From positions 2,232,001 to 2,296,000 of the forward strand of contig NZ_LT907988.1 of assembly GCF_900089455.2 (NCBI RefSeq): a DNA stretch of 64,000 nucleotides, read 5' to 3'. Shown one piece after another: positions 18,910 to 28,599 of the stretch. Numbering within the stretch: the stretch's first letter is position 1; every line of letters begins with the position of its first letter. Below the pieces are notes generated by a model. It saw nothing but the letters and a program-made list of their open reading frames with translations. It did no database searches and was not told the origin of the DNA. The position numbers were made by a program, and so were the translations under genes. The stretch is from Orrella dioscoreae (GTDB taxonomy: Bacteria > Pseudomonadota > Gammaproteobacteria > Burkholderiales > Burkholderiaceae_B).

Positions 18910-19032
18910 GGCCATTCTCCTTCTGCCGCCAATTCATGGGCCGGCAGAAGGGGGTATAGCACGCGGGCAGGTCCCGGATAGGGCCGAATAGGCACATCGG
19001 TTACACCAGTTGGGAGCGCGCAACGCCCGCGT

Positions 19033-19038
19033 TACACT
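19033..19038 (+). promoter_or_regulatory. Candidate -10 box (TACACT) for the ABC-F gene
   Basis: TACACT lies 49 bp before the GTG start at 19088, in the short divergent region shared with the crotonase gene. The -35 part is not convincing. Confidence 0.3.
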
Positions 19039-19087
19039 GACGGCTTGGGCACGCCGCCCGTTACATGGATTTTCCTCTTTTACCATC

Positions 19088-20686
19088 GTGATCTCTACCG
19101 CCAATCTCACCATCCAGTTCGGTCCCAAACCCCTTTTCGAGAACGTCTCCGTCAAGTTCGGGGAGGGCAACCGCTATGGCCTGATCGGTGCCAACGGCTC
19201 GGGCAAGTCGACGTTCATGAAGATCATCGGCGGCGACCTGGAGTCCAGTTCGGGCAACGTTTCGCTGGAGCCGGGCGTGCGCCTGGGCAAGCTGCGCCAG
19301 GACCAGTTCGCCTACGAAGACATGCGGGTGCTGGACGTCGTCATGATGGGCCACACCGAAATGTGGGAAGCCATGGCGGAGCGCGATGCGATCTACGCGA
19401 ACCCCGAGGCGTCCGAAGACGACTACATGAGGGCCGCCGACCTCGAGGCCAAGTTCGCCGAATACGACGGCTACACGGCCGAGGCCCGCGCCGGCGAACT
19501 GCTGCTGGGCCTGGAAATCCCGGTCGAGCAGCACCAACTGCCGATGCGCGAGATCGCGCCGGGCTGGAAGCTGCGCGTGCTGCTGGCGCAGGCGCTGTTC
19601 TCGAACCCCGACGTGCTGTTGCTGGACGAACCCACCAACAACCTGGACATCAACACCATCCGCTGGCTCGAGAACGTGCTCAACGGCTACCAGAGCACGA
19701 TGATCATCATCAGCCACGACCGCCACTTCCTGAACGAAGTGTGCACGCACATGGCCGACCTGGACTATCGCGAACTGCGCGTCTATCCGGGCAACTACGA
19801 CGACTACATGCTGGCCTCGACGCAGGCGCGCGAGCGTGTCACGGCGTCCAATGCCAAGGCCAAGGAACGCATCATCGAGCTGCAGGACTTCGTGCGCCGC
19901 TTCTCGGCCAACAAGTCCAAGGCCCGCCAGGCCACCTCGCGCCTGAAGCAGATCGACCGCATCAAGGCCGAGGCCGTCGAGGTCAAGCCGTCCTCGCGCC
20001 AGAACCCCTTCATCCGCTTCGAGCAGAACAAGGTCATGCACCGCCAGGCGGTCCACGTCGAAGCCATCTCGAAGGCCTACGACCGCCCCATCATCACCAA
20101 CTTCTCGGCCATGGTCGAGGCCGGTGAGAAGATCGCCATCATCGGCGCCAACGGCGTCGGCAAGACCACGCTGCTGCGCCTGCTGGCCGGCGACCTGGCG
20201 CCCGACCGCGGCGAGGTGAAGTGGTCCGAGAACGCGGACAAGGGCTACATGGCCCAGGACGTTTCCGACCAGTTCAATTCCGACGACAACCTGTTCGACT
20301 GGATGACCGCGTACCGCCAGCCGGGCGACGACGACCAGGCCATGCGCTCGGTGCTGGGCCGCCTGCTGTTCTCCAGCGACGACATCTCGAAGGCCGTGCG
20401 CGTGCTGTCCGGCGGCGAGAAGAACCGCATGAGCTTCGGCCGCCTGATGCTGGGCCGCCACAACGTCCTGCTGATGGACGAGCCGACCAACCACCTGGAC
20501 ATGGAATCGATCGAGTCGCTGCAATTCGCGCTTGAGAAATTCGAAGGCACGCTCGTCTTCGTGTCGCATGACCGCGAGTTCGTCTCGGGCCTGGCCACGC
20601 GCATCTTCGAAGTGGCGGGCGATGGCAAGGTCGTGGATTACCGCGGCAACTACGAAGAGTTCCTGGCTTCGCGCGAGCAGGGCTGA
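19088..20686 (+). CDS. ABC-F family ATPase (YbiT-like)
   Basis: The 532-residue soluble protein has two ABC cassettes and no membrane segment: Walker [10 protein letters not shown] and GANGVGKTT, Walker [12 protein letters not shown] and [11 protein letters not shown], second signature LSGGEKNR. The linker of about 80 residues between cassettes contains a basic, helical [20 protein letters not shown] segment that in ABC-F proteins contacts the ribosome. The first signature is degenerate (IAPGWKLR). These features fit the YbiT branch, thought to act on translation. The start is GTG at 19088 ([12 protein letters not shown]), without a good Shine-Dalgarno; in-frame codons upstream are not family-like. 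Confidence 0.9.
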   Translation: MISTANLTIQFGPKPLFENVSVKFGEGNRYGLIGANGSGKSTFMKIIGGDLESSSGNVSLEPGVRLGKLRQDQFAYEDMRVLDVVMMGHTEMWEAMAERDAIYANPEASEDDYMRAADLEAKFAEYDGYTAEARAGELLLGLEIPVEQHQLPMREIAPGWKLRVLLAQALFSNPDVLLLDEPTNNLDINTIRWLENVLNGYQSTMIIISHDRHFLNEVCTHMADLDYRELRVYPGNYDDYMLASTQARERVTASNAKAKERIIELQDFVRRFSANKSKARQATSRLKQIDRIKAEAVEVKPSSRQNPFIRFEQNKVMHRQAVHVEAISKAYDRPIITNFSAMVEAGEKIAIIGANGVGKTTLLRLLAGDLAPDRGEVKWSENADKGYMAQDVSDQFNSDDNLFDWMTAYRQPGDDDQAMRSVLGRLLFSSDDISKAVRVLSGGEKNRMSFGRLMLGRHNVLLMDEPTNHLDMESIESLQFALEKFEGTLVFVSHDREFVSGLATRIFEVAGDGKVVDYRGNYEEFLASREQG

Positions 20687-20737
20687 TCGTTGTTCGCGCC
20701 TGCCGTGCCATCCGTCAGGCAGCCGGACCGGCACCGC

Positions 20738-20756
20738 GGCAAGCCTGAGGCTTGCC
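20738..20756 (+). terminator. Hairpin downstream of the ABC-F gene
   Basis: GGCAAGCC-TGA-GGCTTGCC, extended by GGCAC/GTGCC with a 3-nt bulge, lies just before the yigZ start. There is no T-tract. It may be a weak terminator or a leader structure. Confidence 0.4.
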
Positions 20757-20772
20757 GTGCCGCGCATTGCGC

Positions 20773-21363
20773 ATGACCGACAGAATCACCCTGGCAGCCC
20801 CCCACGCGCTGCAGGAAGACATCCGCAAGAGCCGGTTCCTGGTCTGGGCCGCGCCCATCGAGAGCGTGGAGGAGGCCATGGCCTTCTTCGCGCAGCATGG
20901 CGACCCCGGCGCCACCCACAACTGCTGGGCCTACCGCCTGGGGCAGCAATACCGCTACAACGACGATGGCGAGCCCACGGGCACGGCCGGCAAGCCCATC
21001 CTGCTTGCCATCGATGGCCAGGGCCTGGACGGCGTGGCGGTGCTGGTGGTGCGCTGGTTCGGCGGCATCAAGCTGGGCGCGGGCGGCCTGATGCGCGCCT
21101 ATGGCGGCTGCGCGGCGCAATGCCTGCGCGCCGCGCCGAAGATCACGCAGGTGGCGCTGGCGCGCGCCCGCTGCCATTGTGATTACGCCGACCTGGCCCG
21201 TTTCAAGGCCCGCATGGCGCAGGCCGGTGCCAGGATCGACCAGGAGGACTTCACCGCCGAGGGCGCGTGGCTGACGCTGGCCGTGCCGCTGGATGGCCTG
21301 GCCGCCGCCGAGGCGCTGGCGACGGACCTGACGCGGGGGAAGGGCGGCTGGGAGGTGTTGTAG
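20773..21363 (+). CDS. YigZ/IMPACT family protein
   Basis: The 196-residue protein has the UPF0029/IMPACT N-terminal domain (KSRFLVWAAPIESVEEA, THNCWAYRLG, DDGEPTGTAGKPIL, VVVRWFGGIKLGAGGLMRAYG). A small C-terminal ferredoxin-like domain (about residues 135-195) follows. The family is conserved and possibly binds nucleic acids or proteins; its biochemical role in bacteria is not settled. The start is ATG at 20773, where homology begins. Confidence 0.88.
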   Translation: MTDRITLAAPHALQEDIRKSRFLVWAAPIESVEEAMAFFAQHGDPGATHNCWAYRLGQQYRYNDDGEPTGTAGKPILLAIDGQGLDGVAVLVVRWFGGIKLGAGGLMRAYGGCAAQCLRAAPKITQVALARARCHCDYADLARFKARMAQAGARIDQEDFTAEGAWLTLAVPLDGLAAAEALATDLTRGKGGWEVL

Positions 21364-21384
21364 AGACGGCTCGCCGCCACATCG

Positions 21385-22014
21385 CTATCGCAGCGATCCC
21401 ACCTCGACCGCCTTCGCCCCGCAGGCCCGCACCAGGTCGGGGTCATGGCTGGCGAACAGCACGACCCGGTCCTGCCCCCACCGCCTGAAGACCTCGGCCA
21501 GCACGCTGCGCCCCTGCGCATCCAGGCCATTGCTGGGGCCGTCCGCGACGACCACGGCCGGATCGCCCAGTACGGCGGCCGTCAGGAAGACCTTGCGGCG
21601 CGTGCCCGTGGACATCTGCTCGAAACGCTTGTCCAGGTGCGGCGCCAGGCCCAGCGCGTCCGCCAGCCCCAGCACGGCATCATCCAGGGCGACCTGCTTC
21701 GCGGCAGCGGCCTGGACCAGCATGTCACGTCCCGTCTGCGTGGGCGCCACCAGGCAGTTGTCGGGCACGTAGGCCAGGCGATCCAGCGCCTGTTGCGGCG
21801 CCTGGCGCAGGGAGTGTCCATCGATCCATACGTCGCCGGCGTCCGGTTTGAGGACACCCGCGATGATCTCCAGCAGGCTGGTTTTGCCTGTGCTTTCTTC
21901 CTCGCACAGCGCCACGCAGCCGGGGCCGAACGTGTGCGTCAGCCCTTCGAAGACGACATGGTCGCCATGGCGCCTGCCCAGGTTTTCCAGCCGCAGCATG
22001 CCTGCGCCCGTCAT
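21385..22014 (-). CDS. ABC transporter ATP-binding protein with degenerate motifs
   Basis: The 209-residue nucleotide-binding subunit resembles ABC-2-type exporter ATPases. Several key positions deviate. The Walker A region reads CEEESTGKTS, lacking the first glycine. Walker B is VVVADGPSNGLD, with the catalytic Glu replaced by Gly. The signature is MSTGTRRK. The Q-loop (LAYVPDN) and H-loop (FASHDPD) remain. ATP binding is plausible but hydrolysis by this subunit is doubtful. The ATG at 22014 overlaps the stop of the purine permease (ATGA); ATG at 21999 is the alternative. No transporter membrane subunit lies beside it. Confidence 0.75.
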   Translation of the reverse strand: MTGAGMLRLENLGRRHGDHVVFEGLTHTFGPGCVALCEEESTGKTSLLEIIAGVLKPDAGDVWIDGHSLRQAPQQALDRLAYVPDNCLVAPTQTGRDMLVQAAAAKQVALDDAVLGLADALGLAPHLDKRFEQMSTGTRRKVFLTAAVLGDPAVVVADGPSNGLDAQGRSVLAEVFRRWGQDRVVLFASHDPDLVRACGAKAVEVGSLR

Positions 22015-23303
22015 TCGGGGAAGAAGGCGTAGCGGATCACGAACAGCGCGGCCACCAGCCACATCGCCGGATGCACCTCCCTGGCCTTGCCGGTCGCGGC
22101 CTTCAGCACCACGTAGCTGATGAAGCCGAAAGCCAGGCCGTTGGCGATCGAATAGGTGAAGGGCATGACCAGCGCGGTCAGCGCGGCTGGCGTGGCTTCC
22201 GTCACGTCGTGCCAGTCGATGTCGATCAGCTCGCGCATCATGAGGCCGGCCACGTAGAGCAGCGCGGGCGCCGTGGCATAGGCCGGCACCGAGCCCGCCA
22301 GCGGCGAGATGAACAGGGCGGCCAGGAAGAGGCCGGCCACCACCAGGGCGGTCATGCCGGTACGCCCGCCCGCCTGCACGCCCGAAGCGCTTTCCACGAA
22401 GGCGGTGGTGCTGCTGGTGCCCAGCATCGAGCCCGCGACGATGGCGGTGCTGTCGGCCATCAGCGGGCGGCCCAGGCGCTGGGCCTCGCCGTCACGAACC
22501 AGGCCCGCGCGGCGCGCCACGCCAATCAGCGTGCCCGTGGCGTCGAACACTTCCACCAGCACGAACACCAGGATCACGTGCAGGAAACCCGTCTGCAGCA
22601 CGCCCATGATGTCCAGCTGCATGAAGGTGGGCATGATGCTGGGCGGCGGCGCGAACACCCCCTTGAAGGTGTTGAAGCCCAGCAGCATGGACAGCGCCGT
22701 GACTGCCAGGATGCCGATCAGGATGGCGCCGCGCACGCGCAGGGCGTCCAGCGCGGCAATGATGAAGAAGCCCAGGATGGCGAACAACGGACCCGGTTCG
22801 CGCAGGTCGCCCAGCGTGACCTTGGTGGCGGGGTGGTCCACCACGATGCCGGCGTTGCTGAGCGCGATGATGGCCAGGAACAGCCCGATGCCCGCGGCAA
22901 TGGCGCTGCGCAGCGATTTCGGGATGCCCTGGATCAGCCACGTGCGCACCTGCGTGACGGTCAGGATCAGGAAGATGACGCCCGAGATGAACACGGCCCC
23001 CAGCGCCTGTTGCCAGGAATAGCCCATGGTGCCGACCACCGTGAAGGCGAAGAAGGCGTTCAGTCCCATGCCCGGCGCCATGCCGATGGGCCAGTTGGCC
23101 AGCAGCGCCATGATCAGCGAACCCAGCGCCGCGGCCAGGCAGGTGGCGACGAACACCGCGTCGCGGTCCATGCCCGTGCTCGACAGGATGTCCGGGTTGA
23201 CGAAGATGATGTAGGACATCGTGAGGAAGGTCGTCAGCCCGGCGACGGCCTCGGTGCGCGGCGTCGTGTTGTGATCGCGCAGTTTGAACAGCTTCTCGAA
23301 CAT
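22011..23303 (-). CDS. NCS2 (AzgA-type) purine permease, probably guanine/hypoxanthine
   Basis: The 430-residue polytopic permease resembles the AzgA/GhxP/PbuG branch of nucleobase:cation symporters, with many hydrophobic helices. Branch-typical blocks are seen: [20 protein letters not shown] near the N-terminus, [14 protein letters not shown] in the substrate-site helix, [16 protein letters not shown] and [19 protein letters not shown] later. It would import guanine, hypoxanthine or adenine with protons. The exact purine cannot be told from sequence. It faces away from tsaD with only 32 bp between starts, so the two promoters overlap. Confidence 0.88.
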   Translation of the reverse strand: MFEKLFKLRDHNTTPRTEAVAGLTTFLTMSYIIFVNPDILSSTGMDRDAVFVATCLAAALGSLIMALLANWPIGMAPGMGLNAFFAFTVVGTMGYSWQQALGAVFISGVIFLILTVTQVRTWLIQGIPKSLRSAIAAGIGLFLAIIALSNAGIVVDHPATKVTLGDLREPGPLFAILGFFIIAALDALRVRGAILIGILAVTALSMLLGFNTFKGVFAPPPSIMPTFMQLDIMGVLQTGFLHVILVFVLVEVFDATGTLIGVARRAGLVRDGEAQRLGRPLMADSTAIVAGSMLGTSSTTAFVESASGVQAGGRTGMTALVVAGLFLAALFISPLAGSVPAYATAPALLYVAGLMMRELIDIDWHDVTEATPAALTALVMPFTYSIANGLAFGFISYVVLKAATGKAREVHPAMWLVAALFVIRYAFFPE

Positions 23304-23322
23304 GGGGGTTCCCCGCGAAAGG

Positions 23323-23328
23323 TAAAAT
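23323..23328 (+). promoter_or_regulatory. Candidate -10 box (TAAAAT) close to the tsaD start
   Basis: TAAAAT ends seven bases before the tsaD ATG at 23336. If used, transcription would begin at or next to the start codon and the mRNA would be leaderless. No good -35 box is visible. Confidence 0.4.
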
Positions 23329-23335
23329 TCCGGCC

Positions 23336-24379
23336 ATGATTATTCTAGGTTTTGAAAGTTCTTGCGACGAAACCGGCGTGGCGGCGGTCTGTACCGAGCG
23401 CGGCCTGTTGTCGCACGCCCTCCACACCCAGGTCGCCATGCATGCCGATTTCGGCGGCGTGGTGCCGGAACTGGCCTCGCGCGACCACATCCGGCGGGTG
23501 TTGCCGCTGGCGCGCGAAGTGCTGGCCGAGGCCGGCCTGACGCTGGACGACGTCGGCGCCGTGGCCTATACGGCCGGGCCGGGCCTGGCTGGCGCGCTGC
23601 TGGTGGGGGCAAGCTTCGCCCAGTCGCTGGCCTGGGCCCGCGGGCTGCCGGCCATTCCCATCCATCACCTGGAGGGCCACCTGCTGTCGCCCCTGCTGGC
23701 GCAGCCCGCCCCGGCGTTTCCCTTCATCGCCTTGCTGGTCTCGGGCGGGCACACCCAGCTGATGCGGGTGGACGGGGTGGGGCGCTATGAACTGCTGGGC
23801 GAAACCCTGGACGACGCGGCGGGCGAAGCCTTCGACAAGACCGCCAAGCTGCTGGGCCTGGGCTATCCGGGCGGGCCCGCACTGGCCGCGCTGGCCAACC
23901 ACGGCGACGCGTCGCGCCACAGCCTGCCCAGGCCCATGTTGCACAGCGGCAACCTCGATTTCAGCTTCAGCGGCCTGAAGACCGCAGTGTTGACGCGCCT
24001 GAAGACGGCGCGCGAGCAGGGCGGCGACACGCCGGCGCTGGCGGCCGACCTGGCCGCCGCCACGCAGGACGCCATCGTCGACGTGCTGGTGGCCAAGGCA
24101 GCCCAGGCGCTGAAACGCACGGGACTCAAGCGCATCGTGGTGGCGGGCGGGGTGGGCGCGAACCTGAAGCTGCGCGAGCGCCTGGCGCTGGCCTTGCGCC
24201 CGCTGAAGGCCGAGGCCTTCTTCCCGCCGCTGTCGCTGTGCACCGACAACGGCGCCATGATCGCGTTCGCGGCCGCGCAGCGGGTCAACGCCGGCTTGTT
24301 CGATCCCAAGGCACCGCAGGCGACCGAGCATGCGTTCTCGGTGCGGCCGCGCTGGGACCTGGCCGAGATATCCGCCTGA
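23336..24379 (+). CDS. tsaD: tRNA N6-threonylcarbamoyladenosine transferase subunit
   Basis: TsaD transfers the threonylcarbamoyl group to A37 of ANN-decoding tRNAs, working with TsaB, TsaC and TsaE. The 347-residue protein starts with the ASKHA-fold signature [16 protein letters not shown]. It has the metal-binding [10 protein letters not shown] pair of histidines and SGGHTQL, with the late Asp in [12 protein letters not shown]. Length and motifs are complete. The start is ATG at 23336; the only purine-rich stretch (AAAGG) is 13 bases away. Confidence 0.96.
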   Translation: MIILGFESSCDETGVAAVCTERGLLSHALHTQVAMHADFGGVVPELASRDHIRRVLPLAREVLAEAGLTLDDVGAVAYTAGPGLAGALLVGASFAQSLAWARGLPAIPIHHLEGHLLSPLLAQPAPAFPFIALLVSGGHTQLMRVDGVGRYELLGETLDDAAGEAFDKTAKLLGLGYPGGPALAALANHGDASRHSLPRPMLHSGNLDFSFSGLKTAVLTRLKTAREQGGDTPALAADLAAATQDAIVDVLVAKAAQALKRTGLKRIVVAGGVGANLKLRERLALALRPLKAEAFFPPLSLCTDNGAMIAFAAAQRVNAGLFDPKAPQATEHAFSVRPRWDLAEISA

Positions 24380-24409
24380 CCTGCCCGGGCCGACGGGACC
24401 GCGGGGCGA

Positions 24410-25063
24410 TCAGCCCTGCGGATCCTTCTTCTTTCCGCCGATACGTCCTTCCGTTCCGTCCATCAGGCGCGAGATATTCCCGCGGTGGCGCCAGATCAGC
24501 AGCAGGCCGATGACGGCGATGGCAGCCGCCACGGGCCGCGCTGCGTACCAGACGATGCCCGAGCCGAACAGGTAATACACCGGTGCAAACAGCGCGGCCA
24601 CCAGTGCGGCCAGCGAGGAGTAGCGGAAGCACACGGCCACCACCAGCCAGGTCAGTGCCGTGGCCAGCGCCAGCCAGGGCTGGATGGCCAGCAGCACGCC
24701 CAGCGCGGTGGCGACACCCTTGCCGCCCTTGAAACGCAGGAACACCGGATACAGGTGGCCCAGGAAGACGGCCAGTGCCGTGAGCGCCAGCGCCACCGAG
24801 CCCAGGCCGTGGGCCGGCCCCCAGGTTTCCACCGCCCAGACCGCCAGCCAGCCCTTTGCCGCGTCGCCCACCAGGGTGAGGGCGGCTGCCAGCTTGTTGC
24901 CCGTGCGCAACACGTTCGTGGCGCCGGGGTTGCCGGAGCCATAGCTGCGCGGATCCTGCAGCCCCATCAGGCGGCTGACGACCACGGCGAAGGGGACGGA
25001 CCCCACCAGGTAGGCGGCGGCGAGAACCAGCAGAAGCAGGGGCAGGGTATCGGTGGTGGTCAT
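24410..25063 (-). CDS. plsY: Acyl-phosphate:glycerol-3-phosphate acyltransferase
   Basis: PlsY makes lysophosphatidic acid from acyl phosphate and glycerol 3-phosphate at the inner membrane. The 217-residue protein has about five to seven hydrophobic helices and the family motifs [24 protein letters not shown] (substrate loop, shown in part), NPGATNVLR and [13 protein letters not shown]. The start is ATG at 25063, matching the usual family N-terminus. It converges on tsaD and diverges from surE. Confidence 0.94.
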   Translation of the reverse strand: MTTTDTLPLLLLVLAAAYLVGSVPFAVVVSRLMGLQDPRSYGSGNPGATNVLRTGNKLAAALTLVGDAAKGWLAVWAVETWGPAHGLGSVALALTALAVFLGHLYPVFLRFKGGKGVATALGVLLAIQPWLALATALTWLVVAVCFRYSSLAALVAALFAPVYYLFGSGIVWYAARPVAAAIAVIGLLLIWRHRGNISRLMDGTEGRIGGKKKDPQG

Positions 25064-25114
25064 GGAAATGGCGGGGGATGCGAAGTGGTCGCATTCTACC
25101 GTCGTTGTTTGGCG

Positions 25115-25142
25115 CTTTGGGGCGTGGCGGGAAAGGTACAAT
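25115..25142 (+). promoter_or_regulatory. Putative promoter of the surE operon
   Basis: A TACAAT -10 box (25137-25142) follows a weak CTTTGG -35 (25115-25120) with a 16-bp spacer, giving a leader of about 70 nt before surE. A poly-T and hairpin-free leader follows. Confidence 0.45.
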
Positions 25143-25216
25143 CTGCCGCGTTCGGTCACGTTTTTTTGCCGGCGCGCCCTCTGTGCAGGAGGGCGGCGCC
25201 GTTTCCTGGACGACGC

Positions 25217-25963
25217 ATGCATATTCTGGTTTCCAACGACGACGGATACACCGCGCCTGGCCTGCAGGCCCTGGCGGACGCCCTGCGCGACCTGGGCGAG
25301 ATCACGGTGGTGGCGCCGGAAACCAATCACAGCGGCGCGTCCAACTCGCTCACCCTGAATCGCCCGCTGGCCGTGCGCACCGCCGCCAACGGCTTCATCT
25401 ATGTGAACGGCACGCCATCCGACTGCGTGCACGTCGCGCTCACGGGCATCCTCGAGCACCGGCCCGACCTGATCGTCTCGGGCATCAACAACGGCGCCAA
25501 CATGGGCGACGACACGCTTTATTCGGGCACAGTCGCCGCAGCCACGGAAGGCTATCTCTTCGGCATTCCCGCCATCGCCTTTTCGCAGGTCAACAAGGGC
25601 TGGCAGCACATCGACGCCGCCGCGGCCGTCGCGCGCCGGGTGGTCGAGCGCCAGTTGGCCAGTCCGCTGGCCGCGCCCATCCTGCTGAACGTCAACATCC
25701 CCAACCTGCCCATCGAAGACATGGGTGACATCCGCGTCACCCGGCTGGGCAAGCGCCATCCCTCCGAGCCGGTCGTGCGCATGACCAGCCCCTATGGCGA
25801 GACGGTCTACTGGATCGGTCCGGTGGGCAATGCCCTGGATGCCACGCCGGGCACCGATTTCCATGCCACCGCCGAGGGCGCGGTGTCCATCACGCCGCTG
25901 CGCCTGGACCTGACGCATCACGAACAGCTGGCCGAGGTGCGCGGCTGGGCAGGGCCGCTATGA
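25217..25963 (+). CDS. surE: 5'-nucleotidase SurE
   Basis: This 248-residue metal-dependent nucleoside monophosphatase acts in stress survival and stationary phase. It carries the N-terminal metal site ILVSNDDGY (two Asp), Asn in NHSGASNS, and the [22 protein letters not shown] segment that forms the active-site loop. The start is ATG at 25217. It leads a run of four genes joined by ATGA overlaps (surE, pcm, nlpD, exonuclease). Confidence 0.95.
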   Translation: MHILVSNDDGYTAPGLQALADALRDLGEITVVAPETNHSGASNSLTLNRPLAVRTAANGFIYVNGTPSDCVHVALTGILEHRPDLIVSGINNGANMGDDTLYSGTVAAATEGYLFGIPAIAFSQVNKGWQHIDAAAAVARRVVERQLASPLAAPILLNVNIPNLPIEDMGDIRVTRLGKRHPSEPVVRMTSPYGETVYWIGPVGNALDATPGTDFHATAEGAVSITPLRLDLTHHEQLAEVRGWAGPL

Positions 25964-26796
25964 GCAACAAGCGTTCCCCCGATCCATCGTTCTGGAGCAA
26001 GCCGGGCATCGGCATCGGCCCGCGCAATGCGCCGGTGGCCAGCCCCGCGCGCGGCATCACGACCAGCAACAGCAACACCCGCATCCTGGCGCCGGCCACG
26101 GGTCGTCCCGCGGCCGTGCCGCCTTCGGTGTCGGTGCAGGGCATGCCCGGCAACCTGGGCCTGAATTCCGACCGCATGCGCGCGGCCATGGTCCAGCGCC
26201 TGCGCCAGCAAGGCATTGCCGACGAGCGTGTGCTGAACGCCATGATGGCCGTGCCGCGCCATCATTTCGTCGACGAGGCGCTGGCCAGCCGTGCCTACGA
26301 AGACGCGGCGCTGCCCATCGGCTTCGGCCAGACGATCTCCCAGCCGTGGGTCGTGGCCCACATGATCAGCGCGGTCCTGCGCGACCGCGCGCCGCAGCGC
26401 GTGCTGGAGGTCGGCGCGGGTTGCGGCTACCAGGCCGCCGTGCTGGCCCAGCTGATACGCGAGGTCTATGCCATCGAGCGCGTGCGCGGGCTCTATGACG
26501 GCACGCGCGACCGCCTGCGCCGGCTGCGTCTGCACCGGGTAAAACTCTCTTTTGGAGACGGCATGGCGGGCGTGCCCGGGGCCGCGCCGTTCGATGCTAT
26601 CGTTGTGGCGGCCGCAGGCATCGAAATTCCCAGGGCGCTGTTGGAACAACTGGCCGTGGGCGGCCGTCTCATCGCGCCCGAAGGCACGGTGCAACAACGC
26701 CTGGTGCTGATAGAACGGACGGACGTTTCCACCTGGAAACGCACGGAATTGGAAGCCGTCAGATTCGTGCCCCTGCGGGCCGGAATACAATCATGA
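25960..26796 (+). CDS. pcm: Protein-L-isoaspartate O-methyltransferase
   Basis: Pcm repairs isoaspartyl residues in aged proteins using S-adenosylmethionine. The catalytic domain (about residues 70-275) contains [18 protein letters not shown], the QTISQP segment and the SAM loop [18 protein letters not shown]. About 65 extra N-terminal residues are low-complexity (Ser, Pro, Asn, Thr) and absent from E. coli Pcm (208 residues). The start is ATG at 25960, overlapping surE. The next methionine ahead of the catalytic domain (about residue 62) could be an internal start. Confidence 0.93.
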   Translation: MSNKRSPDPSFWSKPGIGIGPRNAPVASPARGITTSNSNTRILAPATGRPAAVPPSVSVQGMPGNLGLNSDRMRAAMVQRLRQQGIADERVLNAMMAVPRHHFVDEALASRAYEDAALPIGFGQTISQPWVVAHMISAVLRDRAPQRVLEVGAGCGYQAAVLAQLIREVYAIERVRGLYDGTRDRLRRLRLHRVKLSFGDGMAGVPGAAPFDAIVVAAAGIEIPRALLEQLAVGGRLIAPEGTVQQRLVLIERTDVSTWKRTELEAVRFVPLRAGIQS

Positions 26797-27707
26797 GCAA
26801 ACAGGAGAATCGTATGCTCGTCGGGCAGTCTCAACTGACCGGATCCTTGGTTTCCCGTGGCGCGGCCCTGTCTGGCCGCCCCGGTCTGCTGGCCTTGATG
26901 GCCGGCGTGATGCTGCTTGCAGGCTGCGCCTCGCAGCAACGCGCGCCCGTGGTGGACATCACCAAGCAGCAGGCCCCCACGGAAACGCAGGCCCCGCCCT
27001 CATCGGGCGCCACCTATGTGGTCAAGCCGCGCGACACGCTCAACCAGATCGCGCGCAACAACAATGTCAGCGTCGACGACCTGGCCCGCTGGAACAACAT
27101 CGCCGACCGCAATCACCTGCGCATCGGCCAGGTGCTGCAACTGTCCAGCGGCGGCTCGGCGCCTCGGCCCGGCACGGGCGCCACGCAGGTCGGCGCGGCG
27201 TCCACCGCGCCGGGCAAGATCGAAAGCCGCCCGCTCGAGCCCGTGGGCGAGGCGCCTGCCGCCACGGAGCAGCCGGCGCAGCCGGCCACGGCCACGCCTG
27301 CGTCCGAACCCGCCAAGCCTGCGCCGCGCGCGGCGGATGCCTCGCTCGTCAACTGGGCCTGGCCCGCATCGGGCCAGATCATCCAGAACTTCAGCGCCAC
27401 CACCAAGGGCATCGACATCGCCGGCAAGCCGGGCGACCCGGTCACGGCGGCCGCCGACGGCAAGGTCATGTACAGCGGCAATGGCGTGCGCGGCCTGGGT
27501 GAGCTGATCATCATCAATCACCAGAACGGCTTCATCACCGCGTATGCGCACAACCGCTCGCTGCTGGTCAAGAGCGGCCAGGATGTGAAGCGCGGCGCCA
27601 AGATCGCCGAAATGGGCCAGACCGACACCACCTCGCCGCGCCTGCACTTCGAAGTGCGCCGCCAGGGCACGCCGGTCGACCCGCTGCGCTACCTGCCGCC
27701 GCGATGA
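26793..27707 (+). CDS. nlpD: NlpD-like lipoprotein (LysM plus degenerate LytM/M23)
   Basis: The 304-residue outer-membrane lipoprotein has lipobox LLAGC near residues 42-46. A LysM peptidoglycan-binding domain follows (about residues 74-118, YVVKPRDTLNQIARNNNVS). After a Pro/Ala linker comes a C-terminal M23/LytM domain (about residues 200-300). Zinc ligands of active M23 peptidases are altered: the first motif reads TKGIDIAG without its His, and HxH reads RLH. It is thus an amidase activator of the NlpD/EnvC kind rather than a peptidase. The start is ATG at 26793 (overlapping pcm), giving a long stretch before the signal helix; a later start such as ATG at 26814 is possible. Confidence 0.9.
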   Translation: MSKQENRMLVGQSQLTGSLVSRGAALSGRPGLLALMAGVMLLAGCASQQRAPVVDITKQQAPTETQAPPSSGATYVVKPRDTLNQIARNNNVSVDDLARWNNIADRNHLRIGQVLQLSSGGSAPRPGTGATQVGAASTAPGKIESRPLEPVGEAPAATEQPAQPATATPASEPAKPAPRAADASLVNWAWPASGQIIQNFSATTKGIDIAGKPGDPVTAAADGKVMYSGNGVRGLGELIIINHQNGFITAYAHNRSLLVKSGQDVKRGAKIAEMGQTDTTSPRLHFEVRRQGTPVDPLRYLPPR

Positions 27708-28477
27708 CCCCGACGCTGGTCTTCGACCTGGAGACGCTGCCCGACGTCGAAGGGCTGCGCAAGCTGCACGACTGGGGCGACGACGTCCCTGACCTGGAGG
27801 TTGCCGAACGCGCCTTCGCGGCGCGCCGCGAAGCCACGGGCAGCGACTTCCTGCCGCTGCACCTGCAGAAGATCGCCGTCATCGGTTGCGTCTTCCGCGA
27901 CGACCAGGGCTTTCGCGTGCGCACGCTGGGCCAGCCCGGCGATCCCGAATCCACGCTGATCTCGGGTTTCTTCAAGACCATCGAGCGCTACACGCCGCGG
28001 CTGGTCAGCTGGAACGGGTCGGGCTTCGACCTGCCCGTGCTGCACTACCGCAGCCTCATCCACGGCGTGCCCGCGCCCCGGTATTGGGACACGGGCGATG
28101 ACGACCGGGACTTCCGCTACAACAACTACATCTCGCGCTATCACAACCGGCACATCGACCTGATGGACCTGCTGGCCAAGTACAACGGCCGCGCCAATGC
28201 GCCGCTGGACCAGCTGGCCAAGCTCTGCGGCTTCCCCGGCAAGCTGGGCATGGACGGCAGCCAGGTCTGGCCGGCATGGAACGATGGCCGCGCCGACGAG
28301 GTGCGAGCCTACTGCGAGACCGACGTCGTCAACACCTGGCTGGTGTATTGCCGCTTCCGCTTCCTGCGCGGCGAACTCGACCAGCAGGCCTATGACGCCG
28401 AGATCGCGCTGGTGCGCGATACGCTGGCCGCCAGCGATGCGCCGCACTGGAAGGAATACCTGGCCGCCTGGGCATGA
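27704..28477 (+). CDS. Predicted DEDDy 3'-5' exonuclease (PolB-associated type)
   Basis: The 257-residue single-domain exonuclease belongs to the DNA_pol_B_exo2 type. Acidic residues lie in DLETLPD (motif I), SWNGSGFDLPVL (motif II) and YCETDVVNTWL, whose Tyr-x3-Asp makes it a DEDDy enzyme. It would degrade single-stranded DNA or RNA ends. The start is ATG at 27704, overlapping nlpD by four bases, so it is co-translated with the surE operon. It occupies the place where rpoS follows nlpD in many proteobacteria. Confidence 0.85.
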   Translation: MTPTLVFDLETLPDVEGLRKLHDWGDDVPDLEVAERAFAARREATGSDFLPLHLQKIAVIGCVFRDDQGFRVRTLGQPGDPESTLISGFFKTIERYTPRLVSWNGSGFDLPVLHYRSLIHGVPAPRYWDTGDDDRDFRYNNYISRYHNRHIDLMDLLAKYNGRANAPLDQLAKLCGFPGKLGMDGSQVWPAWNDGRADEVRAYCETDVVNTWLVYCRFRFLRGELDQQAYDAEIALVRDTLAASDAPHWKEYLAAWA

Positions 28478-28599
28478 AGGCGCCAGACAGCGCGGGGCAG
28501 GGCGTAATCGCCTGAAGCATTCTCGCTTTTCGCGTAATCCAAGCGAAATCGCCCCGCGCCCACAATGCGTTCACGTCCTAACACACAAGGAGTGACGCC

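Noticed and set aside
28478-28599. Possible small RNA or terminator upstream of the Spy-like gene
   Set aside because: No stable hairpin with a T-tract or paired promoter boxes could be found.
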